Source: Avena insularis
Taxonomy: Eukaryota > Streptophyta > Magnoliopsida > Poales > Poaceae
DNA length: 64,000 bases
Assembly (NCBI GenBank): GCA_023614405.1
Contig: CM042693.1
Span: 155,760,731-155,824,730 of the forward strand
Reading direction: 5' to 3'
Shown here: one piece after another, positions 1 through 9,789 of the stretch
Layout of the letters: the number at the start of each line of letters is the position of its first letter
Position numbering within the stretch: the first letter of the stretch is position 1
Notes under the pieces: generated by a model
Databases searched by the model: none
The model's input: only the letters and a program-made list of their open reading frames with translations
What the model was told of the DNA's origin: nothing
Translations under genes and position numbers: made by a program

Positions 1-890
1 CGACTACCCTTGGGCGGGAAATCTAACGACTAAACAAACGGATCCATATGGATCGATCTCTAATCGAAGTTCTGCTGAACTTAGAACTAGTAATACTGTA
101 TGATAAATCCACAGTGCGTATAAAAATACCTGCAACGGTAGTGCGTGTGCTGCGATTATGCATCTCCTCAAAAAAAATGACGTGTCCTCGATGTAGATCT
201 CACGTAGGGCAGGACGAAAAGAATTCAAATCTCGTCGTTGGCAGCGATGGGCGGAGTCAAGGCAATCGGAGAAGAAAATCCCGAGATACGATTTATGTCC
301 CCTCTGATAAGATGGTTGCCTCTTTGTGTGCACGTACAACATGGGGTGTGTGCATGGTGGGTGGGTGGGGGCCATGGGGTTTATGGTTTAGGTCCATGGA
401 TTAAAATAATGTGGGAGTATGATGCATGGTCTTTGGCCGGCCCGTATACCGGCCGGTCTGTCTCAAGCCAATTGTGCAATCAGGCAATCGTGTCTATACT
501 TCTAAAGAGTAACTATGAGTGGCTAATCAGTGCATGAGTGGGTATACACATGGCTTTGTGCATCGAAAGTAGTCATTATTAGTGCATTGAAAGTTACTTA
601 CGTAATCACGACAAGTTTTGTGTTGTGAATAAATTTGGAATTACAACATTTCATAGTAACACATTAGGGATATTTGAAGAGAATATTAAAATTGTATACA
701 TTGCTAGGTTCGAAGAGAGAATATTAAAGATGTATACATCGCTAGGCCAATAATGTTAACTCGTCGGAATAATAATGTTCTTACATATGGTGGTAAAATA
801 GATAAATAATTGTTTCAGGACAGCTACAAACAAATAAACATCAATCTTAAGAGACAAGTAGCTAGATGATGTCGATGATAAACATAATAT
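1..890. other. No gene recognised
   Basis: AT-rich non-coding DNA. The short open frames on both strands carry no domain I recognise. A small GC-rich palindromic patch (GGCCGGCCCGTATACCGGCC) lies near 437-456. Nothing else can be supported here. Confidence 0.5.
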
Positions 891-1160
891 TCAGGCCAAC
901 ATGGTCCTAGAAGTAGTGAGCAAGGCTTGTCCAACTTGTAGATCATCTTCTTTCATATGAAAATCCATCGATGCCTTTTTGTTGAATATCAGCCGACCAT
1001 CGTTGTCAATCGTGAAGGCAATGTTGCTGACTTCGAAATCTCCAACCCGCAGCCCAACCAAGCCTTCCTTGGGAATGTTAAGGCATGCAACAAACTTTTT
1101 AGGTAGTTTATGTGATGCCGTCGTGGATGATGAAATCAAAAGAGTAACAATGTGAGACGA
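891..1160 (-). pseudogene. B3-like domain, last exon of gene B
   Basis: Minus-strand exon that opens after a good acceptor (TTGTGGCAG, with the exon starting at 1160) and ends in a TGA at 891-893. It encodes about 89 residues. The pattern looks like a degenerate B3 DNA-binding fold: LPKKFVACL near the start, a central GLRVGDFEV, GRLIFNKKASMDFHM, and DDLQVGQALL near the end, matching the usual B3 order of a basic-hydrophobic strand, a W/F-containing strand and an L..GD-like loop. The tryptophan normally seen in the second half is absent. It lies downstream of the clearer B3 exon at 1478-1759, so it is probably a further domain of the same multi-B3 (REM-like) protein. B3 proteins are nuclear plant DNA-binding factors. 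The family call rests on pattern only; a different small beta-fold is possible. Confidence 0.42.
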
Positions 1161-1208
1161 CTGCCACAAGTTATGCACGTATAAGGAGGAACAACATAAT
1201 TATAACTA

Positions 1209-1338
1209 CCCCCTCCGTCTCAAAATAGATGTCTTAGGTTTAAATTTGGATGAATCTATATACTAAATTGTGTCTAGATTCGTCCAAATTTTGACAATTT
1301 TTAACAAAATTGAGACATCTATTTTGAGACAGAGGGAG
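1209..1338. mobile_element. Stowaway-like MITE
   Basis: 130-bp element with long terminal inverted repeats (left CCCCCTCCGTCTCAAAATAG, right ending in TTTTGAGACAGAGGGAG), flanked by TA on both sides (1207-1208 and 1339-1340). The two arms share a further internal ATAGATGTCT / AGACATCTAT match. End sequence, TA target and size fit the Tc1/mariner-derived Stowaway family of grasses. It lies in the intron between the two B3-like exons of gene B. Confidence 0.85.
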
Positions 1339-1477
1339 TACTAGGATAACATACCATGTTGTGTTTCGCGAGATTGGTGCGTGTTAAACGGGTTACTAAT
1401 GGGTACCCAACAATAGTACTTCCTGCATGTATAATATTTAAGAGGTTCCCATGCTCATCTTCGCTCAGTTCACATAC

Positions 1478-1759
1478 TTTGGGAGATGAGGGTAGAGTCA
1501 TACGGGTCTTTCTTGCCACCGCTGAAATAGACAATACTGATACTCGGTGTTTTTCCTCCCAATGAAAACACAATCATTTGATCTCCCCCAAACACATGGT
1601 TCTGTCTAACGAATTCTTTCCACCATCACCACCCATGCGGGTCAAATCCTTCTCTTTCACCACATCAATGTCATATGCATGCCCAAGTGCTATAAACCGC
1701 ACACTAGTCTTCTCTTCTACATATTCATTGAACATGAACCTTGCATTGCACGGAATAAT
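1478..1759 (-). pseudogene. B3-domain exon of gene B, frameshifted
   Basis: Minus-strand exon bounded by an acceptor (GTGCGTAG, exon from 1759) and a donor (CAAA|GTATGTG, ending at 1478). The first half reads IIPCNARFMFNEYVEEKTS and then AYDIDVV. After a one-base slip in the GATGGTGG stretch, the next frame reads WKEFVRQNHVFGGDQMIVF followed by a beta-strand SISIVYFS. That is the canonical second half of a B3 domain (W..F...N....GD..VF). The slip means this copy cannot encode an intact domain unless it is a sequencing error. The start IIPC..R..F matches the gene A exon at 3820-4074, so the two genes are tandem paralogues. Expected role if intact: sequence-specific DNA binding in the nucleus. 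Confidence 0.6.
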
Positions 1760-2290
1760 CTACGCACAATTAACCGAATATACACACATTTTAAAAAAGG
1801 TAGAGCGCTGCCAACAAAGATTACAAGATAGCAATAGTGCAAGGAAAAATAGTGTGTTTCATACCAATGAATCTTCAAACTCTTCATGCATAGATACACT
1901 AAATAATAACCCCGAGGTCAAGGAGTGACACACACTCTTGCATTTTCTGCACAACGTCATGTCTCCTAAAACAATAACATAATCATATAAATCCATTACA
2001 CATGTCATACACTAGTACACACATCAAAAACATCAGTCATGCACATGTTCAACAAATACAAATAATGTATAGTGAAAGATCTAAATAAATCAGCTATATA
2101 ATTAATATATTCTATACTATGTAGTTCATCTAGACAATGAAATCAGAGCTAGCCTACAAATTTAATGTAAACGTGCGAGCAATAGCGAGTTTAGGGCTCA
2201 CGGACGATGGCGGAATGACGTCACGAATGGGAGCAGAGACGTTGAGAGAAGATGGACGTGGGGCGGTGGCGAGAGGAGAGGATAGGCGCG
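1760..2290 (-). other. Intron and 5' leader region of gene B
   Basis: Downstream of the putative minus-strand TATA box, the complement of about 2290-2140 is C/T-rich and GC-rich (CGCCACCGCCCC type), as in grass 5' leaders. It then turns AT-rich and intron-like up to the acceptor at 1760. I could not identify the initiator ATG or first coding exon with confidence. Confidence 0.3.
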
Positions 2291-2304
2291 GCGGTGGGAC
2301 GAGT

Positions 2305-2322
2305 AAACCTATTTATTCATTT
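2305..2322 (-). promoter_or_regulatory. Putative TATA box of gene B
   Basis: Minus-strand AATAAATAG (2309-2319 region) lies just upstream, in minus orientation, of a GC-rich leader-like stretch and about 550 bp before the first recognised B3 exon. It is an AT-rich motif in a plausible position, with no other support. Confidence 0.3.
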
Positions 2323-2330
2323 TATAGGAA

Positions 2331-3096
2331 ACTAATGTTGAGCCGGAAAGGCCGACGTGTGACGCTTCCATCGGCAGACTCATGGGCCGCCTTGTAGGAA
2401 GCTGACGAGTTGGCCCATCTCCTCCCCGCTCCGCTCATCCGCGAGCGCTGTACAACGGCCTAGATACGATTTTATTATTTTCCTTTTCTTTTTCTTCTAT
2501 TTGTCCCTATTTTCTTACTTCCGTATTTCATAGTCCCTCCGTTCCGTTTACATTCATTTCATAAAACTAAAACGTCTTAAATTTTGGAACGAAGTATGTT
2601 GGCATGGATAATTATTTGTATGCATGGCATTTTGAACTTAATAATTGAGCATTCACGTAGATGCATGAACACATGTCGTGTAGGCTTAAAAAATTGAAAC
2701 CGGTACAAAAATAGGATAATATAATTCAGGTGTTCACTAACAGAGCAAGTGCAATATTCGATACGAAAAATAACTATAGGGCATCATCAGGAAAACAGGT
2801 AACAAACAAGTAAGATCCTTTATAGACTTGGTACAGCAAGAACAAAATCTTGACACCCAATTCAAGTGTACGCTCCTTGTCCATGAAATTCTTCCAGCTA
2901 CTCACGCAGAGACAACCATCCTTGTTTGAAATGGTGTATCACCCTTCACCATTGTGTGAGGATAACATACAATGGTCATGCCACCTTCTTTGTCCATCGT
3001 ATTTTGGACAAGACGTTTTGGGATTTTCTAATTTAAAAAGAAAGTAGCACGACACCAAAAAAAATGTCAATTAAACTTGGAATGGAACATAAATGA
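2331..3096. other. Intergenic, no gene seen
   Basis: AT-rich DNA between gene B and the end of gene A. A lone Stowaway-like end (AGTCCCTCCGTTCCGTTTAC, about 2532-2551) occurs without a clear partner; the match near 2582-2596 (TTTGGAACGAAG) may be the decayed other arm. I see no coding region. Confidence 0.4.
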
Positions 3097-3140
3097 TACT
3101 CCCTGCATTCAATAAATATAAGCCTTTTCGTTCACTAATA

Positions 3141-3387
3141 CTCCCTCCGTTTAGAAATATAAGACGCGTTAGAGCGAGCTTTGTGAAACAAATTTGTGTA
3201 GATAACTTTTGTACTCCCTCCATCCAAGAATAGATGTCTTAGGTATTTCATTCACATTTTGAAAAATTTGAGACATCAACTTAGGACAGAGGGAGTATAT
3301 AGATTCAGAGTGAACCTATACACTAAAATACATCTAGATACATTCTTTTCACAAAGCTAAAATGTTTTATATTTCTGAATAGTGGAG
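3141..3387. mobile_element. Middle Stowaway-like MITE
   Basis: Left end CTCCCTCCGTTTAGAAATAT and right end ATATTTCTGAATAGTGGAG are inverted repeats flanked by TA (3139-3140 and 3388-3389). It sits inside the outer MITE and is itself interrupted at 3212-3297. Confidence 0.75.
3214..3295. mobile_element. Innermost Stowaway-like MITE
   Basis: An 82-bp element with ends CTCCCTCCATCCAAGAATAG and AACTTAGGACAGAGGGAG, flanked by TA at 3212-3213 and 3296-3297. Its internal ATAGATGTCTTAG resembles the arm of the MITE at 1209-1338, so those two probably belong to one subfamily. Confidence 0.75.
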
Positions 3388-3479
3388 TATCTTATATTAG
3401 TGAACGGAGGGAGTAACAAATAAGACCAGTTTGACATTCACAATAAACTTAAAAAGAAAAAAACATGTTGCTAATGATT

Positions 3480-3704
3480 ACCATGTGTTTGGTTTGGCTG
3501 CGACAGTTAGTCCAGTTTAGGGTATGGACCATTGCTATAGTTGATCCTGGTACATAATCTCCACCATAATAACGTGATAGCCTGTAGTGCAAACTCTCTA
3601 CAGTTTCTATGATTGTCTTCATCATCCTTCAGTTTATCTTGGTTCCGTTGGTGGCCTTGATAGAGTCAACAATGCCACGTCTTTCAGGTGAGAGTCGAAA
3701 TATG
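3480..3704 (-). pseudogene. Possible 3' exon of gene A, stop-containing
   Basis: After an acceptor (TTGCAG, exon from 3704) one minus frame stays open except for a TGA at 3629-3631. It reads SIFRLSPERRGIVDSIKATN, then RMMKTIIETVESLHYRLSRY and GGDYVPGSTIAMVHTLNW. The uniform composition and single interruption suggest a decayed coding exon, but I do not recognise the family. It lies 3' of the B3-like exon at 3820-4074 and could be the tail of gene A or of a different gene. Confidence 0.3.
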
Positions 3705-3819
3705 CTGCAATTTATGATTTGAGAAAATTAAATGTAAAAATGATTACACTAATAAATGATATTATTGGTACAAGATGAATTATGTTGGAACATTACTTGG
3801 ATGGGTGACTAGGAGGTTC

Positions 3820-4074
3820 CTAGTTGTGACACGATTCCAAGGAACTTTGGTGTTCACAGTGAAGTACATTTTCTGGCCAATTTGAATATTTTAGATTAAT
3901 TGCAACTTCCTTCCATGCTCTGCCACTAATGTAGGTTAGACCTGGTTGGTTTGCGACATCAACATCAAATTCGAAGTCTTCCTTGGTCCTTAGAACAGTA
4001 GTGAAACTCTCTGTGTCGTCCTTGAGCACGAAATGTGACATAAGGAAACATGCTCTCATGTAGCACGGGATGAT
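3820..4074 (-). CDS. Gene A exon 3, B3-like domain
   Basis: Minus-strand exon that starts after an acceptor (TTGTTAG, exon from 4074) and is open to a stop at 3820. It encodes about 84 residues: IIPCYMRACFLMSHFVL, then FTTVLRTKEDFEFDVDV, then GLTYISGRAWKEVAINL. The order matches the B3 start (IP..MR..F..HFV) and central strand (G.TYISGRAWKEVA), and aligns with IIPC..R..F and WKEFV in gene B. The end runs out of B3 similarity (KYSNWPENVLH...), so either a donor near the GAAAAT|GTACTT site is used or the 3' half has decayed. Exons 1-2 lie on the far side of element 1, whose insertion makes this an intron of more than 12 kb. Whether gene A is still expressed cannot be told from sequence. Confidence 0.5.
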   Translation of the reverse strand: MIPCYMRACFLMSHFVLKDDTESFTTVLRTKEDFEFDVDVANQPGLTYISGRAWKEVAINLKYSNWPENVLHCEHQSSLESCHN

Positions 4075-4401
4075 CTAACAACAAATATATGATTAAAATT
4101 AGATTACCACGTCAATGAAGGTCTAAGAGTCATAAAATTATATATATATATGCCTTTTCTTGATGTTTTTTAACAGTAAGAGCTAAGAGACATGCAGTGC
4201 AAACCATAACCATATAGTTTATTGTCATCGAACTTTTCATAATACTAGACTTCATCAAATTTATATTATGACTTAAAAGAGCAATTATTCTTAATATCAA
4301 ACATGCACATAAAACTTCAAAAATTACATGCAGGTCCAAGACAATAACACGCATTAATGACTCAAATAAACAACAAAATCTGCCAAGAAAGAAATAAAAA
4401 A
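4075..4401 (-). other. Gene A intron, part 3' of element 1
   Basis: AT-rich intronic DNA between the exon 3 acceptor and element 1. The last five bases (4397-4401, AAAAA) are the left target-site copy of element 1; the right copy is AACAA at 16757-16761. No exon recognised. Confidence 0.5.
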
Positions 4402-4891
4402 TGTCGTGGGAATGGCCACGGTAGATGCTGCAATCGGCAGCGAATGGTAGAAAAAAAGGTAAGGGCGGCCAGCCGTCTGCTTTGCGAGATGAGGGCGGAG
4501 ACACAATGATTTACCCAGGTTCGGTCCCCCAGAGGGTAAAGATCTACTCCTGCTAGATTTTATTATGGAGAGAGTACAAGGGCGAGCTCGACAACTAGGT
4601 GGCGAGTCGCTGGGGTGTATGATGGAACCTGTCATCTATGCGTACCCTAGGGAGGTTTATATAGGCTCACCTCACTAGGGTTTACAGATCTACAACCGAA
4701 TTAGTTAAGGATTCGGAGGGTTCTTGACCTAATCCGACTGGGCCTAGCTACGCTTCTGGGCCTCCAGCTTCTAGTCGCCTAGGTCCTTGCCAAGTCTCGA
4801 TCTAGTCGCCGTCCTGCAGGCCCACTCGCTGGCAGCTTGGGCCAGTAGGAAACGTCCTTCTAGGTATACCCCGGTCGGCATATCCCCTTCA
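4402..4891 (-). repeat. Element 1 3' LTR
   Basis: 490 bp, starting TGTCGTGGGAATGGCCAC and ending CCCCTTCA, matching 16267-16756 along its whole length. The minus-strand CCTATATAAA (4656-4665) corresponds to the TATA box of the 5' LTR. It carries mainly substitutions relative to its partner. Confidence 0.95.
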
Positions 4892-4906
4892 GTAGTCCCC
4901 GAGGTC
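4892..4906 (-). other. Element 1 polypurine tract
   Basis: Directly next to the 3' LTR the minus strand reads GACCTCGGGGACTAC. This is the position where plus-strand DNA synthesis would be primed. The same AGTCCCCGAG core (printed strand) recurs in the tandem repeats at 8860-9500. Confidence 0.6.
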
Positions 4907-5383
4907 ATTGTTGATTCGTCGCAGGTTTTCATTGGCAGTCGGAGTATGAGGGTGCAATTCGGAAGCCCAGTCGAATCGGCGATGGACTCCCTGAATAAAA
5001 GAAGGAACTAGTCATTTTAGTCCTAATAACGACGACTAGTTAGATCGCAGCTTGGCGAATAGGTCGGCGAGAGGTTAAGTCACTGTTATAGTGATCAGGT
5101 CGGTGAATCGTCAAATCGCTGAACAAAGCGAGTCGAATGGATGAAGTTGGACCGTCAGCGCTGGTCAAAGTAGCCGTTGGGTAATCCAACGGTAATATTG
5201 GCGTAATCACCGCGCGGTAACGGCTCCCCGAAGATGGAGGGTAACAACCGCTATATAAGGAGAGTGACCGGCGAGGGGAAAACACTTCCCTCAATTCCTC
5301 TGATCTCGTGCATTCCCAATTCTCCATTCCGCGTAGTGACCAGAGCGACCCAGAGCGACTCATTGCCCTAGATCCCTCAATCG

Positions 5384-8300
5384 ATGGCTCCTCCAGCGGA
5401 ACTGTGGGGAAAATCCAAGTGCACAAAAGCGCTGTTGATGTCGTTCGAGGAGGCAGGGCTCCTCCACGCCGGGAGAGGTGACCCCAAATCCACGCGAGGG
5501 AGAATTCATCTGCTTCACCAGCCATCTGGAGCAGGGGCTCGTATTCCCCAGTTCCCTCTTCTTCCCACGCTTCTGCGCCTACTACGACATCCAGCCATCA
5601 GATCTAGGGCCGCATAGCATCGAGCAGGTCGCTATTTTCGTGGCGTTCTGCGAGTGATATCTGGGCTGCCGGCCTTATTTCCCCCTATGGCAAGATCTGT
5701 TCCACGGGAGGATCAGCCGCGAAGAGGCAGGCGGCCCGATGCTGGCTGCGGGCGGCCAGACCTTTCAGCTGAAGTCGAAGGCGTCCTTTTTCGATTTGTT
5801 GCTGCCCGCCAAAGAAGCGAATGAGTGGAAGAAGAACTGGTTTTACGTGACCGAATTGCCGTCGGGCGATGAGGTGGCGCTTCCGACGTACTCTGCTGAC
5901 CAGCCCGAGCCGCGTCGGCTCCAAGTCAGCAAACTTCCGCTGGACCAGCGGATGGTCGTTGATGAGATGCTGCAAACCATCCGCAACCTGAAGAAGAAGG
6001 GCCTCCAAACCATGAACCTTTACAACTGCTGGCTCGAGCGACGGCTCGTGCCCCTGGCTAGCCGCGCCCACTATATGTACAAGTACTCAGGCAAGGACAA
6101 CGCGACGAAGTCCTGCCACGACGAGTGGAGACTCAACGATTACACCCTGGCCCTAAAGAAGATCACCTTGGCGGTATATCTTGACGCAAAGGCCAGGGTC
6201 GCTCCTTACACCGCAAAGCGTGAGGCTCCAATAGTAAATACTTCCTTTATTGTATATTCGCAGTCGCGAATTTGCATTCGTGGTTATGCTAATTTGTTTT
6301 ATCGTTGCAGTTGTTCCAGGTGGTGGAAGGTTGGCTCCCGCCCGGAGACGACGAGAACTCGACATCATCCGCAGAAGACGATAGCCAGTCTTTGCACGAC
6401 TAGGGCGGCGTTAGAAGTGACTGGGGCGACGACGATGATCACGATGACGACGGTGGCGACGAGGCTGTGGAGGTCACTGCACCCATGGTTCGAAAAACCT
6501 GCGGGCAACACCAACGCGAACTCGAGGCCAGCAAGAGCCTCGAGGCTCATGACGAAGATGATAGCGAACTCCCCGAACACACCTCGCGGCACGAGGCTAC
6601 ACCGTCGAAGTATAAACCACCGCCACCGAAGAAGAAGAAGCCAGCTAAGCCGGTATCACCGCGTCGGTCCGCGAGTATCTCCGACGCTACTAGCGTATCC
6701 GAGGAAGCTAAAGTCGGCGCACCAACGCATGCGATCGCGGCGAGCGAAGCAGCCATTGTGGAAGGCGAGATGCCATTGGCATCGCTGCCACCGCCCTTTG
6801 TCCCAGTCACCAGGCTCGTTGCTTCTCCAGCCGCGGGGACCTCGCCACCGAGGGGAGTTCCCATGGCGATCGCCACTAAAGCTCCTGCAGCGGCCTCGTC
6901 CTTGAAGAAGACGTCGGTGTCTTGGGCGCAGAGTGTGTTCGAGATGGGCCTTAGTCGGAAACTGGGGCTGGAGTTGGAGAAGCCGGCCAGCATTCGTACT
7001 GGCCTGCGTTTCATCCTAGTCGCCAAGTGAGTGTTTCTCACCCTTTTCATTTGTCTGCTTGATTTATGTCCGACTGGTGAGTTCACTAACAGAGTCATTT
7101 CGGAGGACTGGAGTGAATAATATAGGTCACCCTTTGGCGGCCAAGGTTCCATCGGGTGCCACGGAGGCACCAGTCGACCCTTCGAAGAAGAGGAAGGGCG
7201 ACGAGGTCGAGGTGCCTGCTAAAGGTGCGGAAAAGCAAAGGGCGACGAGGTCGTCACAATTTCGGACGAACCGGCGGTCGCCCCGAGTAAGGCTCCACTT
7301 GGAGCGGACGCATCCCCGAGGTTTATGGTGGACACGGAGTCGCAGCAGGCAGAGCCCGTGGCCTCGGTTGGGGCGACAGGGCCCCCTTCGAGAGGTGCGG
7401 GAGCCGCGTGGGGACGTTCCCTCGCTTTGTAGCGGGGGCCTCTACGGCGAGTGCGTCGGTGCCGTCGAACCAACTGCCTGAGGCCGCCGGCACAGAGGTC
7501 GAACAGCATCGCGGGCGTACTCCCTTCGTGCTCCCATCGGTGGATGCAATGGAGCTTCATGGCATGCTGGGCGCCACCATCCAGGTATGTCTAGTGCACG
7601 AGGATCAGGCCACTGAATTTCAGTGGTTGGATTCTTATTGTTTTTGAGTCCAGTCCCCAAGTGGCTGGTCGCTGAATTTCAGCGGCTAGGCACTTAGGAT
7701 TTTTGCTGCCCAGTCCCTGAGTGGTTAGTCACTGAATTTCAGCGACTAGGTACTTGGGATTTTCATTGCTGACGCTTCCATGGGTGTGCAGGGCCTGCAG
7801 CGCGAGTCGGCGGAGCGGCTTGCCGCCAGGGAGCGTGTGGAGAGGGAGCTCCTCATTGTTCAGGACACGAACGAGCAGCTTCGAGCGACTGCGAGTGAGT
7901 GTTTGTTGTGCTTGATCCTGGTCATAAACTTGTTCTTCTCGTACTTATGGTGTTGTTGATGTAGAGGATAGCGCAGCTGCGGTGGAGAAGGATCGTCAGG
8001 GCCTCGTTCCAGCTAGTGAACTGACGGCTGAACGGTCGTCCTTGAGCGCCACGGAGAAGCGAATCGCTGACCTGAAGCGTGAGCTCAAGGAGGCAAAGGC
8101 GGAGGCGACCTCGGCGGATTGGCGGGCTAAGGCAGCCATTGCCTCTGCTACTGAAGAACGGAAGATGTCAGACGCGCTCGTCGCCGGGCTGCAAGATGAC
8201 CTCTCCGGTCTTCAGGATTTCATCACGGAGCGCTGTCGCCCATTGATTGGTGAGTTTTACTTTGGCGAGTCCCCGAGCGTGTAGGTCGCGTTATTTTGCT

Positions 8301-8801
8301 GGAGCCTCCCTTACTAGTTGCTTTGTGTGTTGTAGGCCTGATTACTTATAATGCCATAGAAGCGCAGTCGTACGACGCGTGGCAATGCGTCGCCACTCTG
8401 GTTGATTCTGCCGCGCTATCAGCGACCTGCATCCGGGCGTATATGCAGGAGATTTCGCCTACGGAGGTGATTCCTAGCGACCTCGTCGAGGTTTGGCGCT
8501 ATCTGGAGAAGGCGCCAGCGGTTGTGGAATTCATGACGCGGTCGGCCTTCCGTCGTGGTGTGGCGACTGCGCTGAGCCTTGGGCTCGCACACTTTCCGGA
8601 CGACTTCGACCTCATTCCTTACCAGGAACGGTTGTCGCCCCGAACGAACCCCAGCCAGCGCACCACGACTTCAAGGTGGAGCAGCCGTTCCGTGCGGCCA
8701 TGGCGGGTGAGCTCACGACCTACCGCCCGTCAAACCCATGGATTCCTTTCATCCGCTGTCGCAAGGGTGGTGGCGCCTCATCATCAAAACATGCGGAGTA
8801 G
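5384..8801 (+). pseudogene. Antisense ORF of element 1 (Transposase_28-like)
   Basis: Spliced plus-strand gene inside a minus-strand element. Exon 1 starts MAPPAELWGKSK at 5384. After a frameshift near 5500 it reads FTSHLEQGLVFPSSLFFPRF, then IFVAFCE, a TGA at 5655-5657, and from 5739 a long stretch including WKKNWFYVTELPSG. This is the plant 'putative gypsy type transposon' domain (Pfam Transposase_28, PF04195). An intron ends at TTGCAG near 6310. The next exon is acidic (DDDDHDDDGGDE, with a TAG at 6401-6403), then proline/lysine-rich with a nuclear-localisation-like PPPPKKKKPAKP (about 6620-6655). Later exons near 7790-7900 and 7965-8250 are strongly charged and predicted coiled coil (KRIADLKRELKEAKAEA). 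A helical segment follows (8335-8630). The tail ends at 8801 in a shifted frame. No catalytic motif seen; function unknown. Confidence 0.75.
7600..7765 (+). repeat. 60-bp-period repeat in antisense-ORF intron
   Basis: The words ACTGAATTTCAG / GCTGAATTTCAG recur at about 7611, 7671 and 7731, and AGTCCC at 7652 and 7712, giving an exact 60-bp step over about 2.5 copies. The array lies in the intron between the exon ending near 7583 (GT donor CCAG|GTATGT) and the first coiled-coil exon. Confidence 0.7.
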
Positions 8802-8859
8802 AATAGTTTGCCAATCGGCATTAATTAGGATAATTATGTAACTACCCTTGTAAGCGAAC

Positions 8860-9500
8860 AAATGTTGCCGTTTGAAGGATATTAAGCGTGTTTTTGCCAA
8901 TGTTTTGTGTTTTGATTGTTGGTTGTGCGAGTCCCTGAGCGTGTCCGCCCTTTTATGGGGTTGACCTCGTTTTTATGTGTTGTTTGAACTGTTAGTAACT
9001 TAAGGTCGACTTGCCATGGCTCGAAAATCCAGTCGCATGGCGACTCCAAGGGGTGCTCCGTATTTAGCTATTTTCCTGGGCGCGAACAGGGTCGGGTGGC
9101 CGAGTCCCCGAGCGTGGTACTTGGCGGTTCCGGTCGCATGCCCGAGGTAGGTGAGGACGGGGCGCGTTGTGCTAGGCGCGTCACCCCACCTGATCTGTGA
9201 GATCAGTCGCGTGGCGAGACCGGGACGTGCTCTCATACTTGGCGTTTTTCCCTGGCCGCTCTTGTTTGGGATGTCATCAGTCCCCGAACGTGGTACTTTG
9301 CCGTTCAAGTCGCTGCGCCGAGGATGTGGAGGACTAGGCCGCTATCGGAAGCGAATGCAGTTGTCTTGGCTCGGAAAGCCAGGCGAGCAAGGCGACTCCG
9401 ATGGGGCACCGGGTTGGCTTTTTTCATGAGCGGTACGAGGCCTGAAGTTTTTCAGTGCCCTTGTATCGAACTACTTGGCCGTGCCGGTCACGTCACCCAG
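8860..9500. repeat. Tandem repeat of about 175 bp in element 1 3' region
   Basis: Degenerate units share CGAGTCCCTGAGCGTG / AGTCCCCGAGCGTGGTAC / AGTCCCCGAACGTGGTAC at about 8930, 9102 and 9279, with a weaker fourth near 9452. The step is about 172-177 bp. It lies between the antisense ORF end and integrase. The PPT-like core occurs once per unit. Confidence 0.65.
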
Positions 9501-9789
9501 GGTTGATTTCTGTGGGTAGCATAATGCTGTTATTACGAATGCGAGTGGCACAAGATACAGAGAGTGGACACGTGTTGTGCGAATTGATCTGCTTTATTTC
9601 ATAGCGGGTAGGAGGTACATGTCTGGAGTTCTAGGAATAGAACTTCCGTAGGAGGTTTACATTCCACGGCCGCTTGACATTGACTTCTCCGTCCCCTCGG
9701 ATGTCGACGAGGTAGTAGGCGTCGTTGCCCAGGACTCGCCCAATGGCGAACGGTCCCTCCCAAGGGGGGAGAGTTTGTGCATGCCCTTC

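Larger units (their letters stand above)
3099..3413. mobile_element. Outer Stowaway-like MITE of a nested set
   Basis: Left end CTCCCTGCATTCAATAAATA and right end ATATTAGTGAACGGAGGGAG are inverted repeats. TA flanks both sides (3097-3098 and 3414-3415). The middle is occupied by a second MITE at 3141-3387. Confidence 0.7.

Noticed and set aside
437..456. Palindromic GGCCGGCC...GGCCGG as a regulatory site
   Set aside because: Isolated short GC palindrome without a gene nearby; could be chance.
5384..8801. Host gene on the plus strand
   Set aside because: It lies entirely between the LTRs of element 1, and a counterpart sits at the same place in element 2, so it belongs to the elements.
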